The position numbers and the translations under genes were made by a program. The notes under the pieces are model-generated. The model was not told where the DNA came from and did no database searches. It saw only the letters and a program-made list of their open reading frames with translations. This document shows positions 30,001 through 40,143 of a DNA stretch of 64,000 nt, in pieces (position 1 is the stretch's first letter; each line of letters starts with the position of its first letter). The DNA is from Sinomonas albida (GTDB lineage Bacteria; Actinomycetota; Actinomycetes; Actinomycetales; Micrococcaceae). The DNA lies in assembly GCF_004919045.1 (NCBI RefSeq), contig NZ_SWDW01000006.1:62001-126000 (forward strand), read 5' to 3'.

Positions 30001-30402
30001 GCTGTTGGCGTGGCCGTTCGTGTGCGCGTGCGCATCCGAGACGAGGCGGCACAGTGCCCGCCAGCCCGCGCCCTGGTTGCCGCCGTGGGCGAGGACGATC
30101 ACGCGGCCCGCCTCGCCAGCCGCACCGCGCCGCGGCTTGCGGCCGCCCGGGTGCGCGCCGTCGTCGTTCGTCGCCTCTGGCTCGGCGAGGACCGCGAGGT
30201 CGACCCCCACAATCGGATCAAGGCCGTGCGCGCGGCACGCCCCGAGGTGCTTGACCGCCCCGTAGAGGCCGTCGCGGTCCGTGCAGGCGAGCGCACTCGC
30301 GCCGTCCGCCGCCGCGGCGGCCGCGAGCTCCTCGGGCCACGACACTCCGTAGTGCGCGCTGAAGGCGCTCGAGGCGTGGAGGTGGGTGAACGGTTCAGCC
30401 AC
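27082..30402 (-). CDS. dnaE2: Error-prone DNA polymerase DnaE2
   Basis: C-family DNA polymerase used in damage-induced mutagenesis. Of 1106 residues, the PHP domain starts at THLHASSAFSAHYGVS. The palm carries the catalytic aspartates in LPDIDID (421, 423, 425), preceded by RGSGASSLVNYLLGI and followed by FRPGPMKSDMV. Helix-hairpin-helix (LALNGIYGLSGHEVRRI) and C-terminal OB-fold regions follow. DnaE2 is usually induced with ImuA' and ImuB; neither gene is in this window. The GTG at 30402 has GGAG about 14 bases upstream, and a stop blocks longer starts at about 30455. It is divergent from the SRAP-domain gene. Confidence 0.93.
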   Translation of the reverse strand: MAEPFTHLHASSAFSAHYGVSWPEELAAAAAADGASALACTDRDGLYGAVKHLGACRAHGLDPIVGVDLAVLAEPEATNDDGAHPGGRKPRRGAAGEAGRVIVLAHGGNQGAGWRALCRLVSDAHAHTNGHANSPVPPGVLRSELAARCLDPESGKPVLTVLLGPGSDVGRALSGRRFLRPRTLFRDWLDAMPAGILAVELVTHLTAPGEPLSTVHAVRMLRLATEHHVPAVLTNAVRYVEEGGAATAEILDAARTLTSLAPSKGEAWLKPAALMRRAAREIVEAAGLRLDPVEDAGWGRPVVPEASVIGIAGEPLQELAERCRAGISRRFPEAAGKLAASVEARLGHELEVIGGLGFASYFLTVAEVADMIRGMGVRSAARGSGASSLVNYLLGISQVDPLRHDLIFERFLSLDRSTLPDIDIDVESAERHHVYRKIFERFGSERVTLMSMQNAYRARGAVRDAGRALGLDQEEVGDIAKQLWRFDASQFREALAEKPELRDLGERVGKSEQLELLVDLTERLDRLPRHISMHPCGVILGDAGLLDRTPVQPSGMGLPMSQFDKHDMDPMGMLKLDVLGVRMQSSMAFAVREVERIEGTTIDLDAVPFDDEPTYELIRSTHTLGCFQIESPGQRELVGKMAPRDFNDLIIDISLFRPGPMKSDMVRPFLEHRFGFAPERYPHPDMKPFLAETHGVTIFHEQILRTFDLFTGCGLAQADVFRRLLGNAAREPEVEAYFREHAAQRGYSPDVIDSVWGTLKAFGSFGFCKAHGAAFAVPTYQSSWLKAHHPEAFLAGLFEHDPGMYPKRLLVAEARRLGIPILPVDINASRDEYRVERIEAGPDAGKLGIRLALNGIYGLSGHEVRRIVEGQPYASLAELRDRARVNRASLRRLAELGAFDSLHRAAADRGSRADLVAHLAELAPRPVRRDDAIEGQLSLEIGDVELANLPSELPEPSLDEKVRRELDLMSVDASAHLMDSHRPLLDRLGVTTADKLLDLHNGTEVLVAGVRVATQTPPMHGGKRVVFISVDDGTGCVDSAFFTDAQERCGPLLFGKPLLLIRGRTRRSGPRGISVNADMAWDLAELERTVDPERPVLPGPRPSSAA

Positions 30403-30444
30403 GGGAGCTTGCTCCTGGAGCGTCGAGGAACTCGGCAGTGTCGG

Positions 30445-30516
30445 GGACGGCGTTCAGGACGGCGTTCTGGACAGCGTTCTGAACGCCGCTCTGGACGATG
30501 TTCGAGACGGTATTTC
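30445..30516 (+). repeat. Six imperfect 12-bp tandem repeats upstream of dnaE2
   Basis: Consecutive 12-base units read GGACGGCGTTCA, GGACGGCGTTCT, GGACAGCGTTCT, GAACGCCGCTCT, GGACGATGTTCG and AGACGGTATTTC. They fall in the dnaE2 leader between the start codon and the AT-rich promoter region. They are too diverged for slippage to be recent. They may be protein-binding sites or simply part of the untranslated leader. Confidence 0.75.
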
Positions 30517-30545
30517 GAAAACTAGGGTTCGAATCTATTTTCGAA
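30514..30545. promoter_or_regulatory. Three TTCGAA palindromes in the dnaE2/SRAP divergent promoter
   Basis: TTCGAA occurs at 30514-30519, 30528-30533 and 30540-30545; the last two form the larger inverted repeat GTTCGAA-N6-TTCGAAC. TCGAAC/GTTCGA are the half-sites of actinobacterial LexA boxes, but the canonical four-base spacing is not present. Two damage-response genes are transcribed outward from this patch, so an SOS-type operator is plausible but unproven. Confidence 0.45.
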
Positions 30546-30599
30546 CAGTTTCAGTGTAGCCCCCCTCGCGCAGGCGGGTTAACGGGGAATAATGAAGCC

Positions 30600-31331
30600 A
30601 TGTGCGGCAGATACGTCATGGCCAAAGCCGTCGGCGACCTCGTGGCCGAATTCGACGTCCAGGAGTCCTACCTCGAGTCGATCGAGCCCAGCTACAACGT
30701 GGCCCCGACCGATCCAGTCCCGCTCATCCTCGACCGCCGCGATCGCGAAACGCGCGAGATCTCACGCAAGCTGGTCCTCTCACGCTGGGGGCTCGTCCCC
30801 TCCTGGGCGAAGGACACCAAGGGCGCGGCGAGGCTCATCAACGCGCGCATCGAAACCGTCACGGAGAAGCCTTCGTTCCGCAAGGCGGCCTCCCAGCGGC
30901 GGGGACTGCTCCCGTCGATGGGCTATTACGAATGGCAGAAGACCGAGACGGGCAAGATCCCGACGTTCCTCCACGGAGCGGAGCAGGAGACGCTCGCGTT
31001 CGCCGCGCTCTTCGAGAACTGGCCGAACCCCGCGCTGCCCGACGACCACCCAGAGAAATGGCTGCGCACCGCCACCATCATCACCAACGCGGCCTCGGAC
31101 GCCATCGGGCACATCCACGACCGCACCCCGCTCATCGTGTCCCAGGACATGTGGGCTGACTGGCTCGACCCCGAGACCACGTCCGAGTCCGACGTGCGCG
31201 CGCTGCTCGACTCCATTCCCGAGCCGCACCTCGTGCCCCGGATCGTGGGCGACCGTGTCAACAGTGTCCGGAACAACGGCCCGGACCTCATAGACGCAGT
31301 CGAGGAGCCCCAGGGCGGCCTGTTCTCCTGA
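30600..31331 (+). CDS. SOS response-associated peptidase (YedK/HMCES family)
   Basis: SRAP-domain protein of 243 residues. Family members form a covalent thiazolidine link between Cys2 and abasic sites in single-stranded DNA, shielding them. After initiator removal the protein begins CGRYVMA, exposing Cys2, which fixes the start at 30600 although the frame opens earlier. Other family features are the PSYNVAPTDPVPLIL strand, RWGLVPSWAKD, INARIETVTEKPSFRKA, GYYEWQK (glutamate) and the histidine in IGHIHDRTPLIV. It is divergently transcribed from dnaE2, which fits damage-inducible expression. Confidence 0.93.
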   Translation: MCGRYVMAKAVGDLVAEFDVQESYLESIEPSYNVAPTDPVPLILDRRDRETREISRKLVLSRWGLVPSWAKDTKGAARLINARIETVTEKPSFRKAASQRRGLLPSMGYYEWQKTETGKIPTFLHGAEQETLAFAALFENWPNPALPDDHPEKWLRTATIITNAASDAIGHIHDRTPLIVSQDMWADWLDPETTSESDVRALLDSIPEPHLVPRIVGDRVNSVRNNGPDLIDAVEEPQGGLFS

Positions 31332-31429
31332 GCCGCGCTGAGCCGCGCGCCTGAGCCCTGGTGAGCCGCGCTCTCCGCCGAGCTCGCGGCCGCGCTCCCT
31401 GCAGCCCTACCTGCCCGGCTCGCCACTCG

Positions 31430-32104
31430 CTACTCCTCGAACCGGTAGCCTTGGCCCGCCTCCGTGATGAGGTGCCGAGGGCGCCCCGGATCGGCTTCGA
31501 GCTTGCGCCGCAGCTGGGCCATGTAGACCCGGAGGTACTGCGTCTCCTCGCTGTAGGCGGGTCCCCAGACGGTCTGCAGGAGCTGACGCTGGGTCACGAG
31601 GTTGCCGCGATTCGCGACCAGCATCTGCAGGACGCCCCATTCGCGGGGCGTGAGGTGGACCCGCTGCCCGTCGCGGGTGACGGTCGCGGCCCCGAGGTTG
31701 ATGTGGAGCTCCCCCGCGTCGATGACGCCGCCAGTCGTGGCGTGGGAAGACCGGCGTTCGACGGCGCGCAGGCGGGCCAGCAGCTCATCGAGCCCGAACG
31801 GCTTCGTGACGTAGTCGTCGGCCCCGGCGTCGAGGGCCTCGACCTTGTCGGTCGAGCCGTGGCGGGCCGAGAGCACCACGATGGGCATGTCGGACCAGCC
31901 GCGGATGCCGCGGATCACCTCCGCGCCCTCCATGTCCGGCAGTCCGAGGTCGAGCACAAGGACATCGGGCGGGTTGGAAGACGAGACGCGCAGTGCTTCG
32001 TTGCCGTTCGTCGCGACCGCGACGGCGTAGCCCTCGGCGCGCAGATTGAGCTGGAGGGCCCGCAGGAGCTGGGGCTCGTCGTCGACCACCAGGACGCGCT
32101 TCAT
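31430..32104 (-). CDS. kdpE: Kdp operon response regulator KdpE
   Basis: OmpR/PhoB-type two-component regulator, 224 residues. The receiver domain has the acidic pair in VLVVDDEPQLL, the phosphoacceptor in DVLVLDLGLPDMEG (about residue 52), the Ser/Thr in IVVLSARHG and the conserved lysine in YVTKPFG. A winged-helix DNA-binding domain follows, ending with YLRVYMAQLRRKLEADP and EAGQGYRFEE. It is 67 bases downstream of kdpD and convergent with the SRAP gene. It should activate kdp transcription under potassium limitation or osmotic stress when phosphorylated by KdpD. Confidence 0.94.
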   Translation of the reverse strand: MKRVLVVDDEPQLLRALQLNLRAEGYAVAVATNGNEALRVSSSNPPDVLVLDLGLPDMEGAEVIRGIRGWSDMPIVVLSARHGSTDKVEALDAGADDYVTKPFGLDELLARLRAVERRSSHATTGGVIDAGELHINLGAATVTRDGQRVHLTPREWGVLQMLVANRGNLVTQRQLLQTVWGPAYSEETQYLRVYMAQLRRKLEADPGRPRHLITEAGQGYRFEE

Positions 32105-32171
32105 GCCAGCTCCCTCGCTTCTCTCTGACCTGCCGGGTTGGGATGCGGCGGCGCGACGCGAATCATCTCAC

Positions 32172-34694
32172 TCACTCCCGCGGCCCAGCGTACAGCGGCA
32201 TCCGCAGCACCATGGTGAGCCCACCACCAGGTGTCGGCTCGGCCGCCAGTTCCCCGTTCATCGCCTCGATGAAGCCCTTCGCGACGGCAAGTCCGAGGCC
32301 GATGCCAGGCCCCTTCTGCTCGTCGCCGAGCCGCTGGAACGGCTCGAACATCGCCATGACCCGCTCGGGAGGGATGCCCGTGCCGTGATCGACGACGCGC
32401 AGCTCGCTCACGGGGCGGTCCCCGATCGCCGGTCCGAGCAGGCCGCCCGCGGTCGCGACGACCACGATGTTGCTGCCCGCCGCGTACTTCACGGCGTTTT
32501 CGACGATGTTGGCGAGCGCCCGCTCGAGGAGCCCCCGGTCGCCGTCGACCGCGGGCAGGTTCGGGGCAAGGTCCACGCGCACGGCCTCGGGTGGGAGGTC
32601 GGCGAGCGCCTCGGAGACGACCTCGAGCCACGTCACTGGCTCGTGCAGCACGGTCACGGCGTCGCTCTCGATGCGGGACATGTCGAGGAGGTTGGCCACG
32701 AGCTTGTCGAGCCGACCCGAGTAGGAATCGATGGCCTCGAGCATCTCGGCTTGCTCGCCCGCAGTCATCTTGCCGCGCTGACGGCTCAGGGCAGTCGCCG
32801 CGAGCCGGATCCCGGCGAGCGGCGTGCGCAGGTCGTGCGAGACCGCTCGCAGGATCGAAGTCCGGATGCGGTTCGCCTCACCCAGCCGAATGGTCTCGCG
32901 GACGCTCGTCGCGAGCTCCTGCCGCTCGAGCAGCGCGGCCAGATGGGCTTCGAACGCGGCGAGGAGGCGGCGTTCACCGCCGCTGAGCGGGCGCCCGCGC
33001 CACGCGACGGTGAGCCCAGGCTCGAGGCGATCGGCGCCGTCGGCCTCCTCCGGGTGCGCCGGCGCGTCTTCGCCCGCCCGCGCCCTCACGGCCCACGAGC
33101 CGTCGCCGTTCTGGGCGAGGACGCTCACCGCGGCGAGTTGGAACTCGCCCCGGAGCTGCTCGAGGAACTCCTCCGCGCTCTGGTCCCGGGCCAGCGATCC
33201 GCGCGCTAGCTCGCTGAGCGTCCCAGCCTCGGTCCGGGCCCGCGCGGCGTCCTGCGAGCGCCGTGCCGAGACGCCCACGACGAGCGAGAAGGCCACGGCG
33301 ACGGCCAGGAACACGACGAGGGCGAAGAAGTTCTGCGGATCGTCGATCGTGAGGCTGCCGATCGGCGGTGTGACGAAGTAGTTGAGCAGGATGGAGTCGA
33401 AGACTGCGGCGACCACAGCGGGCCAAAGCCCGCCCACGAACGCGACGGCCACGACGGCGCACAGGTGCGCGAGGGCCTGGGTCGTGAGGTTCAGCTGCGG
33501 GAACGGCAGGAGCGCCGCAGTCATCACGATCGGGAAGATGAACGCGAGTGCGTAGCCCACGATCGTCCGACGGCGGCCCAAGGCAGGCGTGAGCCGCAGC
33601 CTGGGAGCGCGGCCGGCAAGGGAGTGGGTCACCATGTGCACGTCGATCTCGCCGGAGTTCCGGACGACGGCGCTGCCCACGCCTCCGCGGCCGAGCAGCT
33701 GCTGGAGGCGTGAGTGCCGGGAGATGCCGACCACGATCTGCGTCGCGTTGACGCTCCGGGCGAAGTCGAGCAGGCTCGCCGCGACGTCGTCCCCGGCGAG
33801 CTGCTGATAACTGCCGCCGAGGTCCTCGACGAGCTTGCGCTGGGCAGCGAGAGACTTCTCCGAGCCCTCGCTGAGTCCGTCCGGGCGCCGGACATGGACG
33901 GCAAGCAGGTCGCCTCCGCTCACACGGGAGAGGATGCGCGCGGCGCGCCGAACGAGCGCCTCACCCTCCGGTCCGCCCGTGAGCGCGACGACGACGCGCT
34001 CGCGGGCGGGCCATGACTCGTCGATCCGGTGGCGCTGCCGGTATTCCGAGAGCCCCTCTTCGACCCGATCTGCGAGCCAGATGAGCGCGATCTCGCGCAG
34101 CGCTGACAGGTTGCCGAGCCGGAAGTAGTTGGCCAGGGCGGCATCGATCTTGTCCGGCGCGTACACGAGGCCAGAGCTGAGCCGCTGGCGCAGGAGTTCT
34201 GGCGGGATGTCGACGAGCTCGATCTGGTCGGCCCTGCGGACCACCGCATCCGGCACCATCTCCTGCTGACGTGTCCCGGTGATGGACTCCACGACGTCGT
34301 TGAGGGACGCGAGGTGCTGGACGTTGACGGTCGTGAGGACGTCGATCCCCGCGTTGAGGAGCTCCTCGACGTCCTGCCACCGCTTCTCGTTCCGGCTGCC
34401 GGGTGCGTTCGTGTGCGCGTATTCGTCGACGACCGCCGTATGCGGCCGGCGCTCGATGACGGCGTCGACGTCCATCTCGGGGAGCCGCGTCCCGCGGTAC
34501 TCGACCATGCGCTGGGGCACGTGCTCGAGGCCCTCCGCGAGCGCCGCCGTCTGCGCCCGACCGTGGTCCATGACCACGGCGACGACGATGTCCGTGCCCG
34601 ACGCCGCGAGCCTGTGGGCCTCTTCGAGCATCCCATAGGTCTTGCCGACGCCGGGCGCGGCGCCGAAGAAGATGCGCAGGCTCCCTCGATCCAT
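32172..34694 (-). CDS. kdpD: Sensor histidine kinase KdpD
   Basis: Membrane sensor for potassium and osmotic stress, 840 residues. In order: an N-terminal KdpD domain with the P-loop-like FFGAAPGVGKTYGMLEEA, a universal-stress-protein-like region (about 230-365), four membrane helices (about 385-490: IVGYALAFIFPIVMTAAL, ALAHLCAVVAVAFVGGLW, VVAAVFDSILLNYFV, FFALVVFLAVAVAFSLVV), a GAF-like segment, the phosphoacceptor H-box SHDLRTPLAGIRLAAT and the ATPase domain with NIVENAVKYA and GIGLGLAVAKGFIEAM. It begins 21 bases after kdpC, so it is part of the same operon. Confidence 0.95.
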   Translation of the reverse strand: MDRGSLRIFFGAAPGVGKTYGMLEEAHRLAASGTDIVVAVVMDHGRAQTAALAEGLEHVPQRMVEYRGTRLPEMDVDAVIERRPHTAVVDEYAHTNAPGSRNEKRWQDVEELLNAGIDVLTTVNVQHLASLNDVVESITGTRQQEMVPDAVVRRADQIELVDIPPELLRQRLSSGLVYAPDKIDAALANYFRLGNLSALREIALIWLADRVEEGLSEYRQRHRIDESWPARERVVVALTGGPEGEALVRRAARILSRVSGGDLLAVHVRRPDGLSEGSEKSLAAQRKLVEDLGGSYQQLAGDDVAASLLDFARSVNATQIVVGISRHSRLQQLLGRGGVGSAVVRNSGEIDVHMVTHSLAGRAPRLRLTPALGRRRTIVGYALAFIFPIVMTAALLPFPQLNLTTQALAHLCAVVAVAFVGGLWPAVVAAVFDSILLNYFVTPPIGSLTIDDPQNFFALVVFLAVAVAFSLVVGVSARRSQDAARARTEAGTLSELARGSLARDQSAEEFLEQLRGEFQLAAVSVLAQNGDGSWAVRARAGEDAPAHPEEADGADRLEPGLTVAWRGRPLSGGERRLLAAFEAHLAALLERQELATSVRETIRLGEANRIRTSILRAVSHDLRTPLAGIRLAATALSRQRGKMTAGEQAEMLEAIDSYSGRLDKLVANLLDMSRIESDAVTVLHEPVTWLEVVSEALADLPPEAVRVDLAPNLPAVDGDRGLLERALANIVENAVKYAAGSNIVVVATAGGLLGPAIGDRPVSELRVVDHGTGIPPERVMAMFEPFQRLGDEQKGPGIGLGLAVAKGFIEAMNGELAAEPTPGGGLTMVLRMPLYAGPRE

Positions 34695-34715
34695 GCCTTG
34701 ATTCTTCCAGCTGGC

Positions 34716-35297
34716 CTACCTAAGGAGCGCGGCGACCGCGAGATTGAGCTTCGTGGTGTTGACCGCAGGCTGTCCGAGCAGGCTCAAGACTGGGTTGTTC
34801 GTCGCGTCGGCGACAAGCTGCTCGACCTGCGCCGTGCTCAGGCCCGTGGCCTTTGCCACACGCGGCACCTGGAGCTCGGCGTAGGCGGGCGAAATGTCCG
34901 GGTCGAGTCCCGACGCGGACGCGGTCACGGCGTCGAGCGGCACCGCCGACTCCGCGACCCCCTCCCGGGCCGCGATCGCCGTGCGGGCGTCAGACTCCGC
35001 CTTCGCGAGAGCCGGGTCTGACGGTCCGAGATTTGAAGCCCCAGACGTCGTCGGGTCCCATTTCACCGCGGACGGGCGCGGGAAGAAGAACCTGCTGTCC
35101 TTCTCTGGGACGGCCTGCACAATGAGCATCGACGCGGCCGGCTGGCCGTTGAGCTGCTCGATCGAGCCGTTCGCCTGCCGGGACGCGACGGCCTGCCCCA
35201 CGCCGAACATGAAGAGTGGGTAGAGCACGCCGAGCAGGATCGTGGCGACGGCAAGGAAGCGGTACGCGGTGCCGAACTGTCGGAAATAGGCGCTCAC
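34716..35297 (-). CDS. kdpC: Potassium-transporting ATPase subunit KdpC
   Basis: Small assembly and stability subunit of the KdpFABC pump, 193 residues. One N-terminal membrane helix (FLAVATILLGVLYPLFMFGVG) is followed by a soluble extracytoplasmic domain with FFFPRPSAVKWDP and SASGLDPDISPAYAELQVPR, both typical of KdpC. The GTG at 35297 follows AGGAGG and lies eight bases after the kdpB stop. Confidence 0.94.
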   Translation of the reverse strand: MSAYFRQFGTAYRFLAVATILLGVLYPLFMFGVGQAVASRQANGSIEQLNGQPAASMLIVQAVPEKDSRFFFPRPSAVKWDPTTSGASNLGPSDPALAKAESDARTAIAAREGVAESAVPLDAVTASASGLDPDISPAYAELQVPRVAKATGLSTAQVEQLVADATNNPVLSLLGQPAVNTTKLNLAVAALLR

Positions 35298-35305
35298 GGT
35301 GCCTC

Positions 35306-37467
<2,162 letters not shown>

Positions 37468-37471
<4 letters not shown>

Positions 37472-39108
37472 CTGAGGGTTCCCTCTGCGATGGGTCCCAG
37501 CGCCAGGGCCGGGAAGTAGTTCAGGGCGGTGAAGAGGACCGCGACCGTGCCAAGCAGGCCGGCGAACAGCGGACCGTAGGTCGGGAGTGTGCCGGGCGAG
37601 GGCGGGATGGGCTCTTGCTGCGCGAAGCACCCGGCGAGGGCCAGGACCAGCAACATCGGCAGCACGCGGCCAAGCCACATCGCGACGTTGATGAGCGACG
37701 AGATGATCGGGTCCGAGGCGCTGAGGCCAGCGAAGGCCGAGCCGTTGTTGTTCGCGGCAGAGGTGAAGGCGTAGAGCAGCTCGCTGAACTGGTGCGGGCC
37801 TTGGGACGGTGCGTCCCCGACTACCGACGGGATCAGGACGGCGGCACCGGTCAGAGTGATCACCAGGACAGGGGTCACCAGGAGGTACAGCGCCGCGAGC
37901 GTCATGTGCCGAGCCTGGATCTTCTTGCCCAGATACTCAGGGGTGCGTCCCACCATGAGGCCGCCGAGGAACACGGCGACGATTGCGAGCACGAGCATGC
38001 CGTACAGTCCGGAACCCACGCCGCCGGGGGCGACCTCTCCGAGCATCATGTCGAACATCGCCATGCCGCCCGCGAGCGGTGGAAGCGAGTCGTGTGCGGC
38101 GTTGACTGCGCCCGTTGACGTCAGCGTCGTCGCGGTGGCGAAGATGCCGCTTGCCGCGGGGCCGAAGCGCTGCTCCAGGCCCTCGCCGAGGCTCGGCCAG
38201 GCCGCGATGGCCCACGCCATCAAGCTCTCGGTGATCAGCCACAGCGCGCCCATGACCGTCAGGATCGTGTAGCCCTGCTTCTTGCTGCCGACGATGCGCC
38301 CGAATGTATACGGGAGCGAGAACGGGATCATCAGGAGGAGGAAGACTTCGAAGATGTTCGTGAACGCGTTGGGGTTCTCGAACGGGTGGGCGGAGTTCGC
38401 GTTGAAGTACCCGCCGCCGTTCGTACCCAGGATCTTGATGGCCTCCTGGCTCGCGACCGGCCCTCCGGGGATAGTCTGCGAGACCCCCGTGAGCGGGTTG
38501 GCGACGGAGGTGGGCCAGAAGTTCTGCACGATACCCGCGACGATGAGCACGGCCGCGGCGATAGCCGCGAGCGGGAGCAGCACGCGGAATGTCAGGCGCG
38601 TCATATCGACCCAGAAGTTGCCGAGCGAGTCTGTCCCCTTGCGGGCAAAGCCGCGGATGAGGGCGAAGACGACTGCGACGCCGATTGCGGCAGAAGCGAA
38701 GTTCTGAACAGCGAGGAAAGCCATCTGGATGACGAATCCGACGGTCGACTCCGGCGTGTAGGCCTGCCAGTTCGTGTTGGTGATGAACGAGATGGCCGTG
38801 TTCATCGCCACCCACGGGTCCACGCCCGCGACCTGGCCCCCGGAGAGCAGCGGCTGAACTCTTTGGGCGACATACAGAAGGATGACGCCGGCGACCGAGA
38901 GCGCGACCATGCTGCGCGCGTAGGCCTTCCACGTCTGCGAGCTGTCCGGGCTCACGCCTGTGGCCTTGTAGATCCAGCGTTCGAAGCGAAGATGGCGGTC
39001 GCCGTCTGCGACCCTGGCGAGGTAAGCGCCCAGAGGGCGGTGGACAGCGGCCAGGGCGACGATGAGGACTGCGATCTGGGTGATGAAGGAGAGGAAACTG
39101 AACTGCAT
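37468..39108 (-). CDS. kdpA: Potassium-transporting ATPase subunit KdpA
   Basis: Potassium-channel-like subunit, 546 residues with about ten membrane helices and four pore-loop regions such as [51 protein letters not shown] and [15 protein letters not shown]. These regions form the selectivity filter in KdpA. The N-terminus [21 protein letters not shown] is normal. It starts three bases after the kdpF stop and overlaps kdpB by four bases. Confidence 0.95.
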
Positions 39109-39111
39109 GGC

Positions 39112-39210
39112 TCACTTGCCTCCGGGCCGGAACAGCTGATCCACGAGATAGATGCACAGAACGAGGGCCAGCAAGCCCAGCAGCGCCCAGGCGATGACCT
39201 CGGCGCTCAC
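39112..39210 (-). CDS. kdpF: Potassium-transporting ATPase small subunit KdpF
   Basis: A 32-residue single-helix membrane peptide: EVIAWALLGLLALVLCIYLV then DQLFRPGGK. The size, position just before kdpA and the hydrophobic helix ending in a Leu/Phe-Arg-Pro segment match KdpF (the mycobacterial one ends LLFPEKF). It starts with GTG at 39210, overlapping the stop of the preceding tiny ORF as GTGA. KdpF stabilises the KdpABC complex. Confidence 0.85.
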   Translation of the reverse strand: MSAEVIAWALLGLLALVLCIYLVDQLFRPGGK

Positions 39211-39302
39211 TTGCGATCCACCAACTTCGACAGCCCGGACGTGGCCCACATCACTAGGCCCGCGAGCACGATAAAGATCGCCACGACGGCTACGTCGGCC
39301 AT
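39207..39302 (-). CDS. 31-residue membrane peptide, first gene of the kdp operon
   Basis: A short ORF from ATG 39302 to TGA at 39207 encodes 31 residues: MADVAVV, a membrane helix (AIFIVLAGLVMWATSGL) and a basic tail SKLVDRK. AAAGGGG stands about eight bases upstream, a good ribosome site. Its stop overlaps the GTG of kdpF (GTGA), so the two are translationally coupled. It is not an obvious KdpF; I recall similar small ORFs before kdpF in other bacteria but cannot verify that here. It may be an extra small subunit or a regulatory peptide. Confidence 0.7.
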   Translation of the reverse strand: MADVAVVAIFIVLAGLVMWATSGLSKLVDRK

Positions 39303-39406
39303 GACAGGCCCCTTTCACGGCCGCACCCTGCGGCCTGTGGAATCAGTGAAACGCCGGCATCCGGCGCGCAAGGGCGCCTTGACGCCGTCCTTACGTCCGC
39401 GGGCCT

Positions 39407-39420
39407 GACCTTTACAGGTC
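39407..39420 (-). promoter_or_regulatory. Inverted repeat upstream of kdp operon
   Basis: GACCT-TTAC-AGGTC lies about 105 bases upstream of the first kdp ORF in a 273-base gap shared with the divergent AhpD-like gene. It is a candidate operator, possibly for KdpE, by position only. Confidence 0.3.
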
Positions 39421-39575
39421 CTTGATATGCAACCCCTGACGCCGGCAGGAGCCCGGAGGTCAGATTCTCCCGGGCATAGCGTGGGAAGCCGCCCCGTTGG
39501 GGTAAGGAGCGGATAAGGCAGTGCCCAGACGGCCTGCCTCGCCCCGTACTAAGCCGAGAAGGAGAAGGAGTCGCT

Positions 39576-40124
39576 ATGCCCCGCATCCCCGTCCACACGA
39601 TCGACAGCGCGCCGGATCAGTCCCGGCCGCACGCCGAACGGCTCGAGCGGAAGATGGGCAAGCTCATGAACATCCACGCCGAGATGGCCCACTCCCCCGT
39701 GGTGATCGCGGCGTACCAGGGCATCCAACAGGCCATCGCCGAGCACGGAACCTTCGATGCCCGCACGCGCGAGGCCATCGCGCTGGCCGTCGGCAATCAG
39801 AACGACTGCCAGTACTGCCAGGCCGCGCACACGATCTCCGCGCGGAAGGCCGGCCTCTCGGACGAACAGATCCTCGCCCTTCGCGCCGGAGAGGTCGGCT
39901 TCGACGATCGTCTCGCGACGCTCACCGAGGTGGCCCGCGCGGCCGCGGCGGACACGGGCAACGTGCCCGAAGCGGTCTGGCAGGCCGCGCTCGACGCGGG
40001 GTGGACGAGCGAGGAGCTCACGGAGACGTTCGCGCACATCGCGGTCAACCTCTACACGAACTACTTCAACCACTACGCGCACACCGAACTCGACGTGCCG
40101 GCGGCCGAGCCGCTCAGCGCGTGA
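39576..40124 (+). CDS. Carboxymuconolactone decarboxylase family protein (AhpD-like)
   Basis: An all-helical 182-residue protein of the CMD/AhpD superfamily. The redox motif NQNDCQYCQAAHTISARKAG (Cys78 and Cys81, with His85) is the peroxidase-like AhpD core. Family members reduce peroxides or act as partner reductases. The ATG has AAGGAGAAGGAG upstream, a strong ribosome site. The gene is divergent from the kdp operon and followed by a strong hairpin, so it appears to be monocistronic. Confidence 0.9.
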   Translation: MPRIPVHTIDSAPDQSRPHAERLERKMGKLMNIHAEMAHSPVVIAAYQGIQQAIAEHGTFDARTREAIALAVGNQNDCQYCQAAHTISARKAGLSDEQILALRAGEVGFDDRLATLTEVARAAAADTGNVPEAVWQAALDAGWTSEELTETFAHIAVNLYTNYFNHYAHTELDVPAAEPLSA

Positions 40125-40143
40125 GCTAGTCGCGCACCCACAA

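Noticed and set aside
26980-30525. Very long open frame (over 1100 codons) on the plus strand opposite dnaE2.
   Set aside because: Third-position GC bias keeps antisense frames open in this genome. The minus strand encodes a complete, motif-rich DnaE2, while the plus product is Arg/Glu-rich with no domain.
30500-30550. Canonical SOS box (TCGAAC-N4-GTTCGA).
   Set aside because: Half-sites are present, but no pair has the four-base spacing, so I list only a candidate regulatory patch.
31329-31371. Three copies of TGAGCCGCGC after the SRAP stop.
   Set aside because: The unit is short and GC-rich, and repeats of this size are expected by chance in a 70 % GC sequence.
39303-39575. c-di-AMP or other riboswitch upstream of the kdp operon.
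   Set aside because: I see no recognisable conserved riboswitch core, only a short inverted repeat.
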